Source of the DNA: Doris montereyensis | Taxonomy: Eukaryota; Mollusca; Gastropoda; Nudibranchia; Dorididae | Reading direction: 5' to 3' | DNA: 64,000 nucleotides | Assembly: GCA_037039925.1 (NCBI GenBank) | Contig: JAXRKP010001692.1 | Coordinates: forward strand, 36,835-100,834 | Shown: one piece after another, positions 12,601-23,569 of the stretch | How the letters are laid out: each line of letters begins with the position of its first letter | How positions within the stretch are numbered: position 1 is the stretch's first letter | Notes under the pieces: generated by a model | The model's input: the letters and a program-made list of their open reading frames with translations, nothing else | Told to the model about the DNA's origin: nothing | The model's database searches: none | Program-made: the position numbers and the translations under genes

Positions 12601-15121
12601 TTGCTGGGCGACCTTGGGTCGTACTGGTTTCATGGACAAATAAGGCTTTACCTCTTGTGCTGACGACACAAAACTGTATCCCAGATTCTAAAGCAGATGA
12701 AGTTGTGGAAAAAAGAAATTAACAGCAAAGCCATGTGGATGAGTACATCTCACACCCTCTCCACTATTATCCCGACCCTCCACAACCCAAAGCCACGGAA
12801 AGAGAGAAATTGCAGTATGGTTACTAATCACTGTACAAATAAAAAACTTTTTGTCATATCTGATACAGTTACGTCTCGATAGTTTGAGCACTTCCGTTCT
12901 AAGCTATTTGTCAGAATTATCAAGACACTTTAATTATCAAATCACTGATCAAACTGACACATTGTAAATCAGTGAAAGGCCTCAGAACTTACAGTAATGT
13001 AGGCCTAGTGCATTTTACGTGGCACAAAGCACTATGATGCTGTTCATTAATCGCTGATGTGGTGTAAGAAAGTTGAGTTGGGTGGCTTTGCTGCACCATC
13101 AGCTGACTGGTTAGATTATCTCAAACAGTTGAGTGTTTGGTTTATCTAAGCATAAACTTTCTATATTGTAGTAATTTGTTCCAAAATTAGGTGTTCGGAT
13201 CCGAAATCCCAAATTTCCGGATTATCGGGTACAAATATTTCAAATAAAGAAGAAAAAGTCTGTCCCCAGCTGATCTGTTCGGATTTTCAGGATATCCGGA
13301 TTATCCAAAGTCCAGACTATCGAGACTTGCCTGTACTATGATGGAAAGCAAGAAAAGATTAAAGTATCTAGAAATAACAAGGTAGTGTTTTTCTTTTATT
13401 TCAGTTTCTCAAAATAATGATTTCATAGAAATCTAAACGATGTAAAACTTTTGGTTTATTTTGAAGAGGAAACAACTACGCACGTGAATCTAGATTCTAT
13501 GTTCCATTTTTTCAAACTCACGGTTATTTCATCTAAAATCTCAAAAACAAGCATGCGATTTGCTGAGATAAAGGCCTCATTGACAGCACCAATACATTCT
13601 TTCACAATATCTTGCACTCTGAAAATTGAAACAAAAATGTTTTTAAATGACACAAAAACACTACACTGTTTATTTGTACATTTCAACCAATAATAAAATT
13701 CAGATATATAATATAACATTATGCATTTTCACATTCAATGCATTCAAAAGACAGAAATCAAAAAACATGTTGACATTGTCCATAATCATCTTATAAAACA
13801 AAAATGCAATGACATTGACAAACAGCATTATTTATCTTTCACAAATTTGTATCTTGGCAAATAAAGAAAAATGTTTCGATTGAAAATACAGAAATCTTTT
13901 TAGACATATTAAAACAAACTGGAATTTAACATGACAATTAATTCAAATATAATATGGTATTTTTTAAATTGAAGTTACTGTGTTATTTTTGCTTAAAGGA
14001 AGAGAACAAAAACCTTGAAATAACTAAATTGTCAAAGAGAATCTCTAAAAAGATAAAGATAAACCTTCTCATTGGAGGAGTAGGTCGTCAGTAAGGGTCT
14101 TTTAAATAACTACAATGTAAAAACCTTTTTGGGAAATAAAATTGATGGAATTTTGTTTTCACATTATTGTCAGTTTACCTTTGAAGAAAATCTAGACAGA
14201 CCAGTGGAGTTAACGAAACATCAGATGATGGGGAGGCCTGAACAGCCACAAAGTAAATGTCATTTTTACTTAGATAAAAAAGTCAATTCCACCTTCTCTC
14301 TGTGGATTTATGAACAGATGAAAAACATATCAAATGGTAATAAAACAGATTGATGATTACACAGCAGCCATTTAAAACAAGAGTCTAATCACAATGTGGC
14401 ATCCATATTAATCATTTTATGACACTCGTATCGTTGGCTCAGAATCTTATTGTCCTAAATACACACTTATTGACAACTTTGGAGTTATGTATATCAATCA
14501 GATTCACAGTCGTCCATTGTCCAGTCTAAACAAAAAATGAAACCAAATTCAGTCTACATTTGTCACAAATTTCATTTGCATTTTGTCCTTATATATCCTC
14601 TTTCCAAGATAAAAACACATTAGAACCCTTTTGCTAAGAATGGGTTTATGTGTTGTTATGACAACATAATCCTGAGCCAACAAACATGACAAAACACAAG
14701 CAGCTATAATTATTTCTATTGTGATTCAAAGACTATCTCATTTCTCTTCTTACAGATTGTTTCCTTACTAGAGGTGTGACGATCCAAAATATATCATGTA
14801 TTAATCATACGTTTGTAATGACTTCAATAAATCCGTGGAACGGTTGCAGTGATACAAAATTTTCTCGCCCGTCCTCTACTGTCTATAATAAACAGTCAAC
14901 AGATTTATTTATTTTTCAAAAATAAAATTTGACCTGATGATAAGACACCAAAATAAGCCTAACAATCTAAGTAATATACAAGTACCGTATGCCTTCATTT
15001 ACTAGACCTAAGCTTGTGCTTGCGTAATATTATTACAGACCAATCTGCACTTACAAAATATGGGTGAAGCCCTTTGGGTCCATGAAGCTTCATGTTCTTT
15101 GCAAACATTTGTTGAGCTTTC
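3671..15121 (-). CDS. AP4M1: Adaptor-complex medium chain, AP-4 mu-like (12 exons, 5' end missing)
   Basis: Mu subunits of AP complexes bind YxxPhi-type cargo signals on membranes; AP-4 acts at the trans-Golgi network. Exons (minus strand, 5' to 3'): 15121-15055, about 14268-14179, 13618-13522, 12687-12652, 11800-11750, 10438-10367, 9238-9109, 7731-7629, 7231-7140, 6738-6642, 6257-6140, 3925-3671 (stop TGA 3673-3671). Most have AG/GT borders and matching phases. The first four form the longin-like domain (a 'LVFEILDEIT' block, compare LVYELLDEV in mu chains). The next is a linker; the rest is the mu homology domain with landmarks 'NIVEGLSAVLG', 'SHGP', 'NFHQCVDSSQF', 'RTLRVLP', 'RLMEYTLSD' and 'IGPITLTFNVMHFSASGL'. 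The order matches AP-4 mu better than mu1, mu2, mu3 or mu5. The frame breaks by one base in the plus-strand G run at 7639-7643 and in the A5 run at 6251-6255. The acceptor of the second exon is ambiguous (14268 or 14237). The start-codon exon was not found. About 390 residues are seen; the family has about 450. Confidence 0.78.
4050..4605 (+). mobile_element. Non-LTR retrotransposon 3' fragment with (AAAT)n tail
   Basis: Lies in the last intron of the mu-chain gene. Reading across frames, 4,075-4,260 gives the conserved RT C-terminal pattern: 'VWDPHLQSDINKLEKIQRQA ARF', then a 'LNWKPLEERR' block. Later in-frame stops and frame changes show it is dead. It ends in AAAT repeats at about 4,578-4,600, the usual 3' end of a 5'-truncated LINE insertion. 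It is a different copy from those at 3.2 and 18.4 kb. Confidence 0.72.
5330..5880 (+). mobile_element. Internally deleted copy of the TIR element at 29.5-33.8 kb
   Basis: The segment starting ACAAAATGGTCCATCC at about 5,337, and the later blocks 'TTTAAGAGATAGCA', 'CATGTTTTTCAGTCAAGGGGC', 'CTCAATAAGATGTGAAGTCT' and the region around 5,811-5,860, all occur in the same order in the elements at 29,630 and 31,826. About 1.4 kb of the longer copies is missing and the TIR is eroded, so this is a short derivative inside the last mu-chain intron. Confidence 0.65.
8040..8900 (-). mobile_element. Non-LTR retrotransposon fragment (RT C-terminal region)
   Basis: On the minus strand, 8,530-8,390 contains 'LYNSATWDVTKTEEEKLDAF' followed by a 'RQLRRIFGI' block. 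A separate stretch at 8,861-8,571 contains 'NRRLCWFGRV' and 'PRGRPPPKMI', both classic C-terminal blocks of endonuclease/RT LINE proteins. The order of the pieces and the many stops indicate a rearranged, decayed copy. It sits in the intron between mu-chain exons at 9109 and 7731. Confidence 0.7.
9271..9379. repeat. Long inverted repeat (39-bp arms)
   Basis: Arm one 9271-9309 (starting TCGACAATAAATGACAACAC) and arm two 9341-9379 are reverse complements with only a few mismatches, around a 31-base loop. The arms could fold into a strong hairpin. It lies just upstream of the mu-chain exon 9238-9109 and is probably a miniature foldback element. Confidence 0.8.
9540..10110. repeat. Dispersed repeat, shared with 1.9-2.6 kb
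   Basis: Second copy of the non-coding repeat described at 1.9-2.6 kb. The best-conserved stretch is 9,952-9,993. It lies in a mu-chain intron and has no coding capacity that I can recognise. Confidence 0.4.
12035..12330 (-). repeat. tRNA-derived SINE, family A copy 1
   Basis: Read on the minus strand from 12,330: a tRNA-like head with A-box TAGTCCAGTGGCAATG and B-box GGTTCAAGCCC, then a body with 'GGAGGTCTTGTGTGCAGATC', 'CTACCAAAACCCAGAGATCA' and 'TGTGGATGTGGGTAAATC', ending in (AAATC)n. The same order is found in the copy at 17.4 kb. The head lacks a foldable acceptor stem, so it is not a tRNA gene. It sits in a mu-chain intron. Confidence 0.8.
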
Positions 15122-15306
15122 CTAAAGGGTAGATTATTCAAACCTAAGGCACATGTTGTAAAAGAAAATCAACTTTTTTCATAAGAGTTATGGTAGAGTG
15201 CTAAAAAATGTATGATAACTCCATATAAGATGTTATAATATTTTCTGCATATATAACAAATTTAATTTAATATTATTCACACCTACCTAAATAAATAAGA
15301 CATCAT

Positions 15307-15588
15307 TTATATATCAATTTCTTTATATTTAGTGTATTCTTGATAAACATCAATTTCAGGCCAGATCTGTCTTAGACAAAGGATACATTGCTTGTGTACT
15401 AAAACAGTGCATTGCTGGTCAAGGATCATGACCTCTGACATCTGACCTAGAGATTGAGGACTCAGATTTTCCTGAGGTGCAGGAGGAGTCCATAGCACAT
15501 GTCCTTTATCTTGGACATCATCATTGTCAATAGCCAATGTCTGCCCAGGATCAACTGGTTGTGATGTGGCAACTTTAGACATTATCAT
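15307..15588 (-). CDS. Unrecognised 91-93 residue open frame
   Basis: A complete open frame with two nearby start codons, ending in TAA at 15307-15309. The product has an acidic/polar N-terminal half (AIDNDDVQDKGHVLWTPPAP) and a C-terminal half with three cysteines near 'VHKQCILCLRQIWPEID'. I recognise no family. It lies 185 bases upstream of the first mu-chain exon found, on the same strand, and might be a 5' exon of that gene, but I find no donor of the required phase 2 and it does not resemble a mu-chain N-terminus. It could also be chance. Confidence 0.25.
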   Translation of the reverse strand: MIMSKVATSQPVDPGQTLAIDNDDVQDKGHVLWTPPAPQENLSPQSLGQMSEVMILDQQCTVLVHKQCILCLRQIWPEIDVYQEYTKYKEIDI

Positions 15589-15599
15589 TCAGAAAACTT

Positions 15600-17380
15600 G
15601 AGATTATCTGAAAATTTCATTGTACATCAAAATAAAAATGGTACAATATGTGATTTTAAAAATCAAAGATTACATTTTATACAGCATGACTCATTAAAAA
15701 TGCAGTGGAAAGAGTTACAAGTGTTACAGCTAGATTCAGTGAATCTTAATTCAAAAATAAAGAAAGGAAAAATATCATTATATTTTATTGAGCATATTTC
15801 AGCAAAAATCTATCGTTAATGACAATATAAGCAAGGGTACGTACAAGAAATAATTTGACAAACAACACAGTGCAAGAGATCTACCTACACTTCAAGGCAA
15901 TTATCATGTTCTGTTGAAACTCGATAATGACCAGGCATGGACAACATCTGAAATGGTTTTTATATCAACTTGGTCACGACTCAAATCATATTTGGTGAAC
16001 ACAGGTAGTATAGCAAGATATTATGCAGATCCTTTTCGATGCAAAGAGAAACATTGTAGTGAGACACAACCGATGATGATTTACCAGCTCACTCCAATGC
16101 CAAATCTTCCCCAAAAAGGGAGGATGGATGTGGAACAAATCACCCTGCTGCTGACGCAACTTCTAAGGCTGCAGCTCTAACATGTGTCACGAGACATGGC
16201 AGAAGAATCGTTCCACCTGCTCATTACACTGAGTAACAGCAAAATTACATGGCCTGTAGGTTTGAATAGCTAACCAATCTGATTAGCATACATCGTAGAC
16301 GATCTCAATTGACCTTAATCAGTCACAACGGGGGTGTAGTGGTCATTAAACATTTGACACACGTTTACACAACAAAAACAAAGGACGAATTCAAGCAATG
16401 CTGATAAGTTTCAGAAAGAAGTATTTTATTGTTGAACGTGTTAGTAGTAAGTGTGTTGTTTCGTGGTTAGTCGTCAGAAAGAGAGAGGAGAGAGAGAGAG
16501 AGCTGCTCAGCCAGTGACCAGATGACCCACTGTCCGTGTCACTGTCACCAAGTGACAGTGTGGTTCTGCTCAATGTGTTAGCCTAGCCGCTACAAGGGCA
16601 AGATTTCACACCCATGGCCGGTCAGGGGTGTGGGAAGTAATCCGTGAAGCCAGCCACATTGAGGCCATAGCCATGCCCCAAAACATACACAGACGTCTTG
16701 CACACTTTTGCGGTAAAAATCAAATGATGTACAATTGTAAATAGATCTAGATAGATCTACGTCCTGCTTTGTACATAGACTAGATAGGCCTACACGTACT
16801 CAATTGGGTTGATGTTGAAAGTAAAAGTAAACCTGTTGGGAGCGATCTGCAATCTTGAGCTTTTTTTTCTTTTAATAAAACCCCTTCTTATCAGCTATAA
16901 TTGGAAACTGGATAGTAGGAGAGATATACTATTTAATATTTAACTTATTTAATACACTAGTTTGTAATAGAGATCTAGATTTCAGATCTAGTCACTGTCA
17001 CACCGAGTCAGGGTCAATCGAAGTGATTATCTTCCCTCCTTATCACATCTTTCTTTGCAATTGAGATTTTTTGTGAGTGTTGTCCAAAAGTTTGCAACAT
17101 CTTACCTTGGGATAATATCGGTGTAGATGTATACATTTGGCTCTGGGAAATTAAGGGTTAATAGTGCCGAGATTCATTCCTTTCGCTAGCATCTCGTCTT
17201 CGTAAACCATCAATGTTTATGTTTTGCAACCAATTTTATCTTCTCAATAAGGAAACATTTCTAGATCTAGTTCCGCAATGCCGTTAAGCGTTATCCAACG
17301 ATTGTTTCATAAAATAACCGGAATAGACTGTGGAAGTAGAAATAGTCGACATATCCATTACAGGAAACGAAACGCAGGGG
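15600..17380. other. Upstream flank of the mu-chain gene, no gene recognised
   Basis: Open frames at 15598-15819 and 15914-16180 (plus) and 16391-16573 (minus, low-complexity serine-rich over a GA run) show no known domain. The missing first coding exon and promoter of the mu-chain gene should lie here or beyond, but I could not identify them. Confidence 0.4.
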
Positions 17381-17389
17381 GTAGAGGGG

Positions 17390-17665
17390 GGGAATTCTGT
17401 AGTCCAGAGGCAAGGTGTCGACCTCTTAACCCTATGGTCGTGGGTTCAAAATATTCTCGTTTTTTTATAGTAAAATCTACCCTCTGGTCCGGGTAGGTGG
17501 ATCGACTCAGCTGAGACTGACAATAAAAGGAGGTTCTGTGTGAAGATCCCAACACTATGTGTACGTTAACGATCCCATAGCAGTCCGGGCAAACTTAAAA
17601 ATCCTACCAAAAACCCCGAGATCACCTTAGTTGTGGATGTGGCTAAATCAAAATCAAATAAAAAA
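17390..17665 (+). repeat. tRNA-derived SINE, family A copy 2
   Basis: A-box TAGTCCAGAGGCAAGG at 17,400 and a B-box-like GGGTTCAAAATA at about 17,442-17,453 form the head. The body carries the same blocks as the copy at 12.0-12.3 kb: 'GGAGGTTCTGTGTGAAGATC', 'CCTACCAAAAACCCCGAGAT', 'TGTGGATGTGGCTAAATC'. It ends with AAATC repeats. Orientation is opposite to copy 1. Confidence 0.8.
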
Positions 17666-17937
17666 GGAAACAACTGGCTAGATATATTTTAATTTGATAC
17701 GATGATATTCATCTAAATGTAATATATCAAAAATGTTTCCCACAAAAGATGCATCTGAAATGGCTTTCTCCTAAGCAATTCAGTTCACTGTTGAACAAAT
17801 GTCATTGACAAGTCTTTTCCACCCATTTCTGCCCCCCCCCCCCCCTCCTCCTCCTTTTTAATTCCCTTCTGGCTAAGAACCAATGTTCTATATTATTTCT
17901 CTTCACATGCCTCTAGTCTGAGTACCTCTTTTCTTTA

Positions 17938-18107
17938 TCTTCTTCTTCTTCTTCTTCTTCTTCTTCTTCTTCTTCTTCTTCTTCTTCTTCTTCTTCTTCT
18001 TCTTCTTCTTCTTCTTCTTCTTCTGCCTTTTCCCCGTCTGCTTGTTTCTTCTTTCTGTTCTTCCTCCTTCCTTTCCTTCCGTCCGTCCTTCCTTCCTTCC
18101 TTCCTTC
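17938..18107. repeat. (TTC)n then (TTCC)n microsatellite
   Basis: A nearly perfect TTC tract of about 87 bases (17,938-18,024) is followed by imperfect TTCC/GTCC repeats to 18,107. The minus-strand poly-glutamate open frame here is an artefact of the repeat. Confidence 0.95.
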
Positions 18108-18159
18108 TAAAGCTGTAATTTCATCCTGAAGACTCAACGGCTTTGCTTTGACAAGTCTT

Positions 18160-18650
18160 TTCCCTCCTACTTTGTTGAGCTTAATCTTGAAGGTGTTAGA
18201 ATCATGTAATTTTCTTATGTCAATGGGGATGTAGTTCCATGTTGATGGTAGAAATTAGCGTACGTGTGTGTCTATTCTTGATGGTGGCATCTTGAATGTG
18301 AATTGTTTTCTTCCATTTGGTTGTATGTTACCAAGGGGCAGCACAGAGAGATCATTTAATCCTTTGATAAAATATTATTAATTTATCCCATTTTCTTCTT
18401 TCCCAGATAGGCTCTAGTTCTGGTTGGTTATAGGTATTTATTGTTTTCTTATAGTTCTTATGCTGTGTAAATTTTGTCGCTCTCTGCTTGGTCTTTTCTA
18501 TTTCCTGAATTTTCGTTTTATGATGTAGGTCTGAGATTGTACTGCCGTACATTAAAATTGGTCTCACAAATGTTTTGTGACATATCATTTTTATACCATG
18601 ATCGCAATCGTATAAGTTCCTTCTGAGAAATCGAGTGCTGAATTTGCTTT
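18160..18650 (-). mobile_element. Non-LTR retrotransposon 3' fragment (RT C-terminus)
   Basis: Minus-strand frame 18,588-18,352 begins at a conserved 'CHKTFVRPILMYGSTI' block and continues through 'DLHHKTKIQEIEKTKQRA', matching the C-terminal end of jockey/CR1-type reverse transcriptases. Translation continues past 18,352 through a 'LPLGNIQPNGRKQFTFK' block and, after a stop, a 'FLPSTWNYIPIDIRKL' block to about 18,165. It is a 5'-truncated, mutated copy, distinct from the 3.2 and 4.1 kb fragments. Confidence 0.8.
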
Positions 18651-18944
18651 TTTACGTATTTCAGCGCTGTTCATACGGCGATGGTGTGTTTTTGACAGCT
18701 CCAATTTAATTCTGTTTTACGACAAGGGTATGCTTTATGTTATGTTGAAACTTTACATGGATCACTATGAAGTGGTGTACTTTCATTTGAACTATAAACT
18801 TTTGGCTATTTTGGTGCTTTTTAAACATACAATTCCAATAATGTGTTACGGTTCAGATCATAATCCACTTATAAAATGTAGCTCTAACATTTTGAAATCT
18901 CTACATCATCCTGATGTGAACCATATTTGAAAACAATACTGACA

Positions 18945-19190
18945 CATGCTTCGCCCCTCGACGATCAAACAAAAGGGGCAGGAAAAACAGTGTCAAGGCC
19001 CGTATGACAAGGCGACGAAAAAGACCAGTGCTTCCAGTCATAATCATTGCCAATGCTCGATCCCTGAACAACAAAGACGATAAATCACGCGCGAGTGTTA
19101 GATACAAACACGAATACATAGATGCTTTAGTACTGTGTTTTAGTGAAACTTGGTTCACTCCATTGATACCAAAAAGCTGTGTTTGAACTT
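18945..19190 (+). mobile_element. Non-LTR retrotransposon endonuclease N-terminal fragment
   Basis: The plus-strand frame through 19,004-19,186 gives a basic leader followed by 'LPVIIIANARSLNNKDDKSR' and later 'LVLCFSETWFTPLIP'. This is the N-terminus of the APE-type endonuclease of LINE ORF2 proteins (the ARSLNNK and SETW motifs). The frame stops right after, at TGA 19,184-19,186, so only the first part of the domain remains. Confidence 0.75.
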
Positions 19191-19434
19191 GTTCATTTCA
19201 CTTTGACGCGAGGTAATCGTGACGTAACAAACTGCGAAAAAAACACAAGGAAGGGGTGTATGCGCCGCTGGTGTCACCCAAATAGCATACATGTAAACAA
19301 GAGAATGTGTTCAAAGGTCAAGGATGACCACGATTTATAATACATGTAATATAATATAATATGTCTGCCAGCATAATATATTACAGTGTATCTACAACAG
19401 AAGGAAAGTAAGAGGAGACACAATGGGCAGGGGG

Positions 19435-19545
19435 AAGACAGACAGACAGACAGAATCAAGGAGAGAAAGAAAGAGACAGAGAGGGAGACAGAGGACAGAC
19501 AGACAGACAGAGACAGACAGACAGAGACAGATATACAGACCGATA
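19435..19545. repeat. (GACA)n-rich repeat
   Basis: Several GACA/GA tracts (19,435-19,452 and 19,495-19,545). The open frames on both strands here are low-complexity by-products. Confidence 0.9.
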
Positions 19546-19559
19546 GACAGTTTCTATAC

Positions 19560-20100
19560 ATGTACATGTACTTGGTTTCACCTTTATTCTATACCTGTGA
19601 CCTTACCACTAATGAGGGTAAAATGGGTACTGTGAGACTTCGCGAATGAGATACATGTAATTACAGGCCTATTATTATACGTGCGAACGTCATACATTAT
19701 GATGAGCGAAAAGGAAGACGTTACGAAATCATTGTAATATCATCGTGAATGACAAATGTAATAATAGATATCATGTGAGAAGAAACAGTGGTGAAAGCCG
19801 GGTAATGAAAAACCAAGACTAAAAGTAAAGCCATGGACAACAATAAGAAGGATGTAGGAACTAAAGACTAAAGACAAGGATATGACACATTTGTAATTAT
19901 AATAATTATGAGGGTGTTCAACTGAAAGAGAGGATCTTGTCGAATTCAACTGAGGTATGTGATGGAGTGGGCCTAATTTTCGAGGAGCTCATATTAGAAC
20001 CGGAAAAGCAGAAAAATAACCTAGTAGATTCATGTTGTTGAGTGGTATAGAGGATCCTAGAAGAGCTTACCATCGTAACAAATAGATCTGTGTATAAAAT
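19560..20100. other. Intergenic, nothing recognised
   Basis: Unique-looking AT-rich sequence without recognisable coding potential. I see no RNA gene. Confidence 0.4.
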
Positions 20101-20112
20101 CAATTCACTGAG

Positions 20113-20410
<298 letters not shown>

Positions 20411-21060
20411 TTGATGTTGAAGAAATCATGCAATTTTATAAACTTCCTACATTTTTGAAGTAATCAAGAATTGATGAGTTTTACAAAAATAGAAGTGCAG
20501 GCTGGGTATTGGGCTCGAAATAAAGGATAAAAAAAGGAGCTGAATATATGTCAACATTTATTTACAATCTATAACAGACATGGAGAACTTTCACTCTTGA
20601 ACACTGATCAATAACTTTATCCAATTCAATTTTGTTTTAAAAAAGTCTCTTTCAATTCTCAACAAAGTCAGTGATATTAATCTCTCTTATATGTTACAAT
20701 TAGTTTGAGCTTGTTAAAATATCTTTCACAACTACCTATCGATACACCAACAGTAAGAAGCAATGACAAGTTTGAAAACACACCAGGACCTCCAAATTTG
20801 ATGATCTGCTTCAAAAGTTCGATATGCGTAATAACTGCACTCCATTGACCAAAAGAACCATGCAGTTAAGATTCTCCTGATAAAGTTTATCAACATCATT
20901 ATCATAATGGTGTGAGAATGATGCACAATTTTCTTTTAAATCATCACTATGAACATGGCAAAACAACAAAGTGGTGATATCCATTAACTAACCAAAATCG
21001 TGATCCAGCTTTTTTTTCAAACAACTAAAACTTTTGTCTCATTTCCTCTTGTAATCTGTC
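20411..21060. other. Intergenic, nothing recognised
   Basis: AT-rich sequence. The short frame at 20732-20926 (minus) has no known domain. I see nothing that I can support as a gene. Confidence 0.4.
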
Positions 21061-21062
21061 AA

Positions 21063-21250
21063 GACCAGTGGTTCTGAACAAGGGGGAATTCCCCCAAGAG
21101 GGGCATTTCAGATTTGGTCGGGCGGTCGGGGGGGGGGCTCCAGGTGGGGGTAGACCAGGAGGATTAAACCCACAGATTGGCATGGTGCGGACTCAAACGG
21201 GCTCCAGGGCCACATAAAACTCAGTGTGCATCGATCCACACTACTGAGAG
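21063..21250 (+). mobile_element. Possible hAT-type element end
   Basis: The sequence CCAGTGGTTCTGAACAAGGG at about 21,064 resembles the terminal inverted repeat of many hAT transposons (CAGTGGTTCTCAACC). A GGGGGAATTCCCCC palindrome follows. I did not find the matching right end, so this may be a truncated remnant or a chance match. Confidence 0.35.
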
Positions 21251-21284
21251 GTGTCAGAGACATTTAAAGACAGGAGTTGAGGAG

Positions 21285-21405
21285 TAGAGAGAGAGTCTCT
21301 ATCAATGAGAGAGAGAGAGAAGTGGAGCATCCGAGAGAGAGAGAGAGAGAGCAGAGATGAGAGAGAGAGAGAGAGAGTCAGACGGACAGACAGACAGACA
21401 GAGCC
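21285..21405. repeat. Interrupted (GA)n and (GACA)n repeats
   Basis: Short GA tracts broken by unique bases at 21,283-21,378, followed by a GACA tract at 21,380-21,402. Confidence 0.9.
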
Positions 21406-21971
21406 GTCGCTTTGGTACCCTCAGACTCATAGGTACACTAATGTCACTAATGAGTGACAGTAAAATACATGGGAACTGCGAGAAAACAATGCAGTCTTTT
21501 TTTTGTTTAGTTCTCCTTGAGACACTGAGATGAAACAACTACCAGGACATTCGATAGTTTTTAAAAGGTTTCATCTTTCCTTGAATCAGAAAATCTTTTG
21601 TGGGGTAATATGTCATGTATTTATGTATGTATGTATTTAGTCAAGGACTACTAAAAGGATTCATTTTAGAAGATGGAGAATACACGAGGTTAGCTATCGG
21701 TATATTAATATGCGGATCTCAAAACACTTCTCCAGCAAATATCAAGATTTTATATTGGTTAGTGTCTGGAAAAAAAACAGACAGCTCCAAAATGACAGGC
21801 TTGTTTAATCGTTTAAATACACAAAAACCAAGGGGGAAACCTATACATTTTCAGCCTTGAACTAATAAGCATCGGTAAACAATCATTTGCGAGACAGTCG
21901 GCTTAAATTCATTATTTATTATTCGTTGACTGACACCTGCACCTTGCCAAAGTGGGCACAGGGCTGCTTGT

Positions 21972-22145
21972 TGTAGTATCGATTATGTCATAACCTTAAC
22001 AGACTTCGATATCCTTTGTAATCATCCTCAATAAATGAGTGAGCGATCCCGATGGCCTCTCAAAACGGCATGTCTTGTTTGATCTGTCATTGTTAATTAG
22101 ATATGTGTCATAACAACAGTCTTGTGTAATCTAACACATATCACA
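21972..22145 (+). repeat. 5' LTR
   Basis: Starts TGTAGTATCG at 21,972. It is taken to end with ...ATATCACA at 22,145, because the primer binding site starts at the next base. It contains AATAAA at about 22,031, a candidate polyadenylation signal. Length about 174 bp. Confidence 0.85.
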
Positions 22146-22160
22146 TGGTGTCAGAAGTGG
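22146..22160 (+). promoter_or_regulatory. Primer binding site (tRNA-Leu type)
   Basis: TGGTGTCAGAAGTGG directly follows the 5' LTR. It is complementary to a tRNA 3' end with CCA; this sequence is the usual tRNA-Leu-type site in many animal Ty3/gypsy elements. Confidence 0.85.
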
Positions 22161-22257
22161 CTTTTCAAGAACCAAGCCCAGGTAATACAAGTTATCTTTA
22201 GCTCTAACAGAGCAAAACATCGATTCCGAGTCTAGATCTAGCGAGATAGCGATAACA

Positions 22258-23035
22258 ATGTCAGAACGAGTGAATAACGGCAACAGTAGCCTAAGACCAC
22301 CACCTGAGTTTTCCTTTGAAAAACCCAACGTAGCGAACAGGTGGGAACAATGGGCTGAAACAATGGATCTATATTCCGTCATTGCCTTGAAGGATAGAAC
22401 TGAACAAGAGAAAGTGAAAATTTTCCTATACCTCATAGGCAAACGAGGGAAGGCAGATATTCAAGACATTCAACATAGAGGAAGAAAACCAAACCTTACA
22501 GTTGGCTATAGTCAAGTTTAACGACTATTGTAAACCCTAATAAAAAAGAACTTGACAATTCAAAGATACAGGTTCAACACCAGAAAACAAGAAGAGGCAG
22601 AAAACACAGAACAATACGTAACGCAACTCAAGACAATCGCGCAGCTCTGCGATTTGTGTATGCGCGATATCACCGAGGACTTGATTAGGGATCGTTTGGT
22701 TTGTGGTATCAAAGATACCAAGATTCAGGAAAGGCTTCTCAGAGAGGAACAATTAACATTACAAAAAGCCTTAGACATCTGCAAAGCGGCAGAAGAATGG
22801 GACAAATTTCTTAAAGAAATGAATCCAACATTAAATGAGACTCTAAGTGCCATGAGAAAAAGTCAAGAAACACAAACCGAGGATCAAGACCACAGTATGC
22901 AAATGTTGTGGCAGGGACCATAAGTTAGGAAAAGATAACTGTCCAGCTGCCAAGTCCACCTGCAACTATTGTCAGAAACAAGGGCATTGGATGAAGATGT
23001 GTTTCAAACGCACAAAAGATAAAAAGACATTGGGT
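22258..23035 (+). pseudogene. gag: gag of the LTR retrotransposon (frame broken)
   Basis: Encodes the structural Gag protein that packages element RNA. The start at 22,258 opens a frame with a proline-rich 'LRPPPEFSF' N-terminus. The frame stops at 22,519-22,521, and the coding pattern resumes in other frames, with the main part at 22,552-22,920 (helical, capsid-like, rich in Glu/Lys). Two zinc knuckles follow at about 22,898-23,008: a C-x-C-C variant ending at 'GKDNC', then a standard C-x2-C-x4-H-x4-C knuckle. At least two frame changes lie between 22,500 and 22,560, and another lies near 22,900. Confidence 0.85.
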
Positions 23036-23059
23036 TCAGCGAAGCACCAAAAACAACAT

Positions 23060-23560
23060 AGAGTACATGTCATCAACTCAGATACGAGTAGCTCCGAGTA
23101 TGAATATGAATACGACAGCATAACAATAAACAGCGTGACGGACAGGGAAGCTTTTGTAAGAATAGAATTCAGCTTGCCAGGTTCGAGAAATCACAAGAAA
23201 CAGTCAATTAGGTTCAAAGTTGACACTGGTGCGTCTGGTAACACAATTCCACTGAGAATCTTCAGGCAGATATGCCCAGAACAAATAGATACAACAGGAC
23301 AACCAAACAAATGGGTATTGGACACAGGAAAAGGCATCAAGCTAACAGCCTACAATGGCACAGAGATAAAGTGCTCAGGCAAGATAACAATGAAATGCAA
23401 ATACAAGGATTCAGAATGGTCAAGCCATGAATTCTTCATCGTCGATGCAGAACTTCCAATCGCAGGGTTGAGACTTTGTAAACTGATGAACATTGTTACA
23501 ATAAATGACATTACTGAAGTCACAAACAGCACATCAGAGCAAAGATCAGTTGGCAGTCTG
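23060..23560 (+). CDS. pol: Retropepsin-like protease domain of Pol
   Basis: Aspartic protease that processes the polyprotein. The active-site motif DTGAS is at about 23,222-23,236, in the frame 22,991-23,836. A second conserved hydrophobic stretch ('AELPIAGLRL') follows at about 23,450. No frame change is seen within the domain. Confidence 0.88.
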
Positions 23561-23569
23561 AACGATTTA

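Noticed and set aside
15914..16180. Protein-coding gene upstream of the mu chain
   Set aside because: The 88-residue frame has no domain, no splice context and no recognisable composition.
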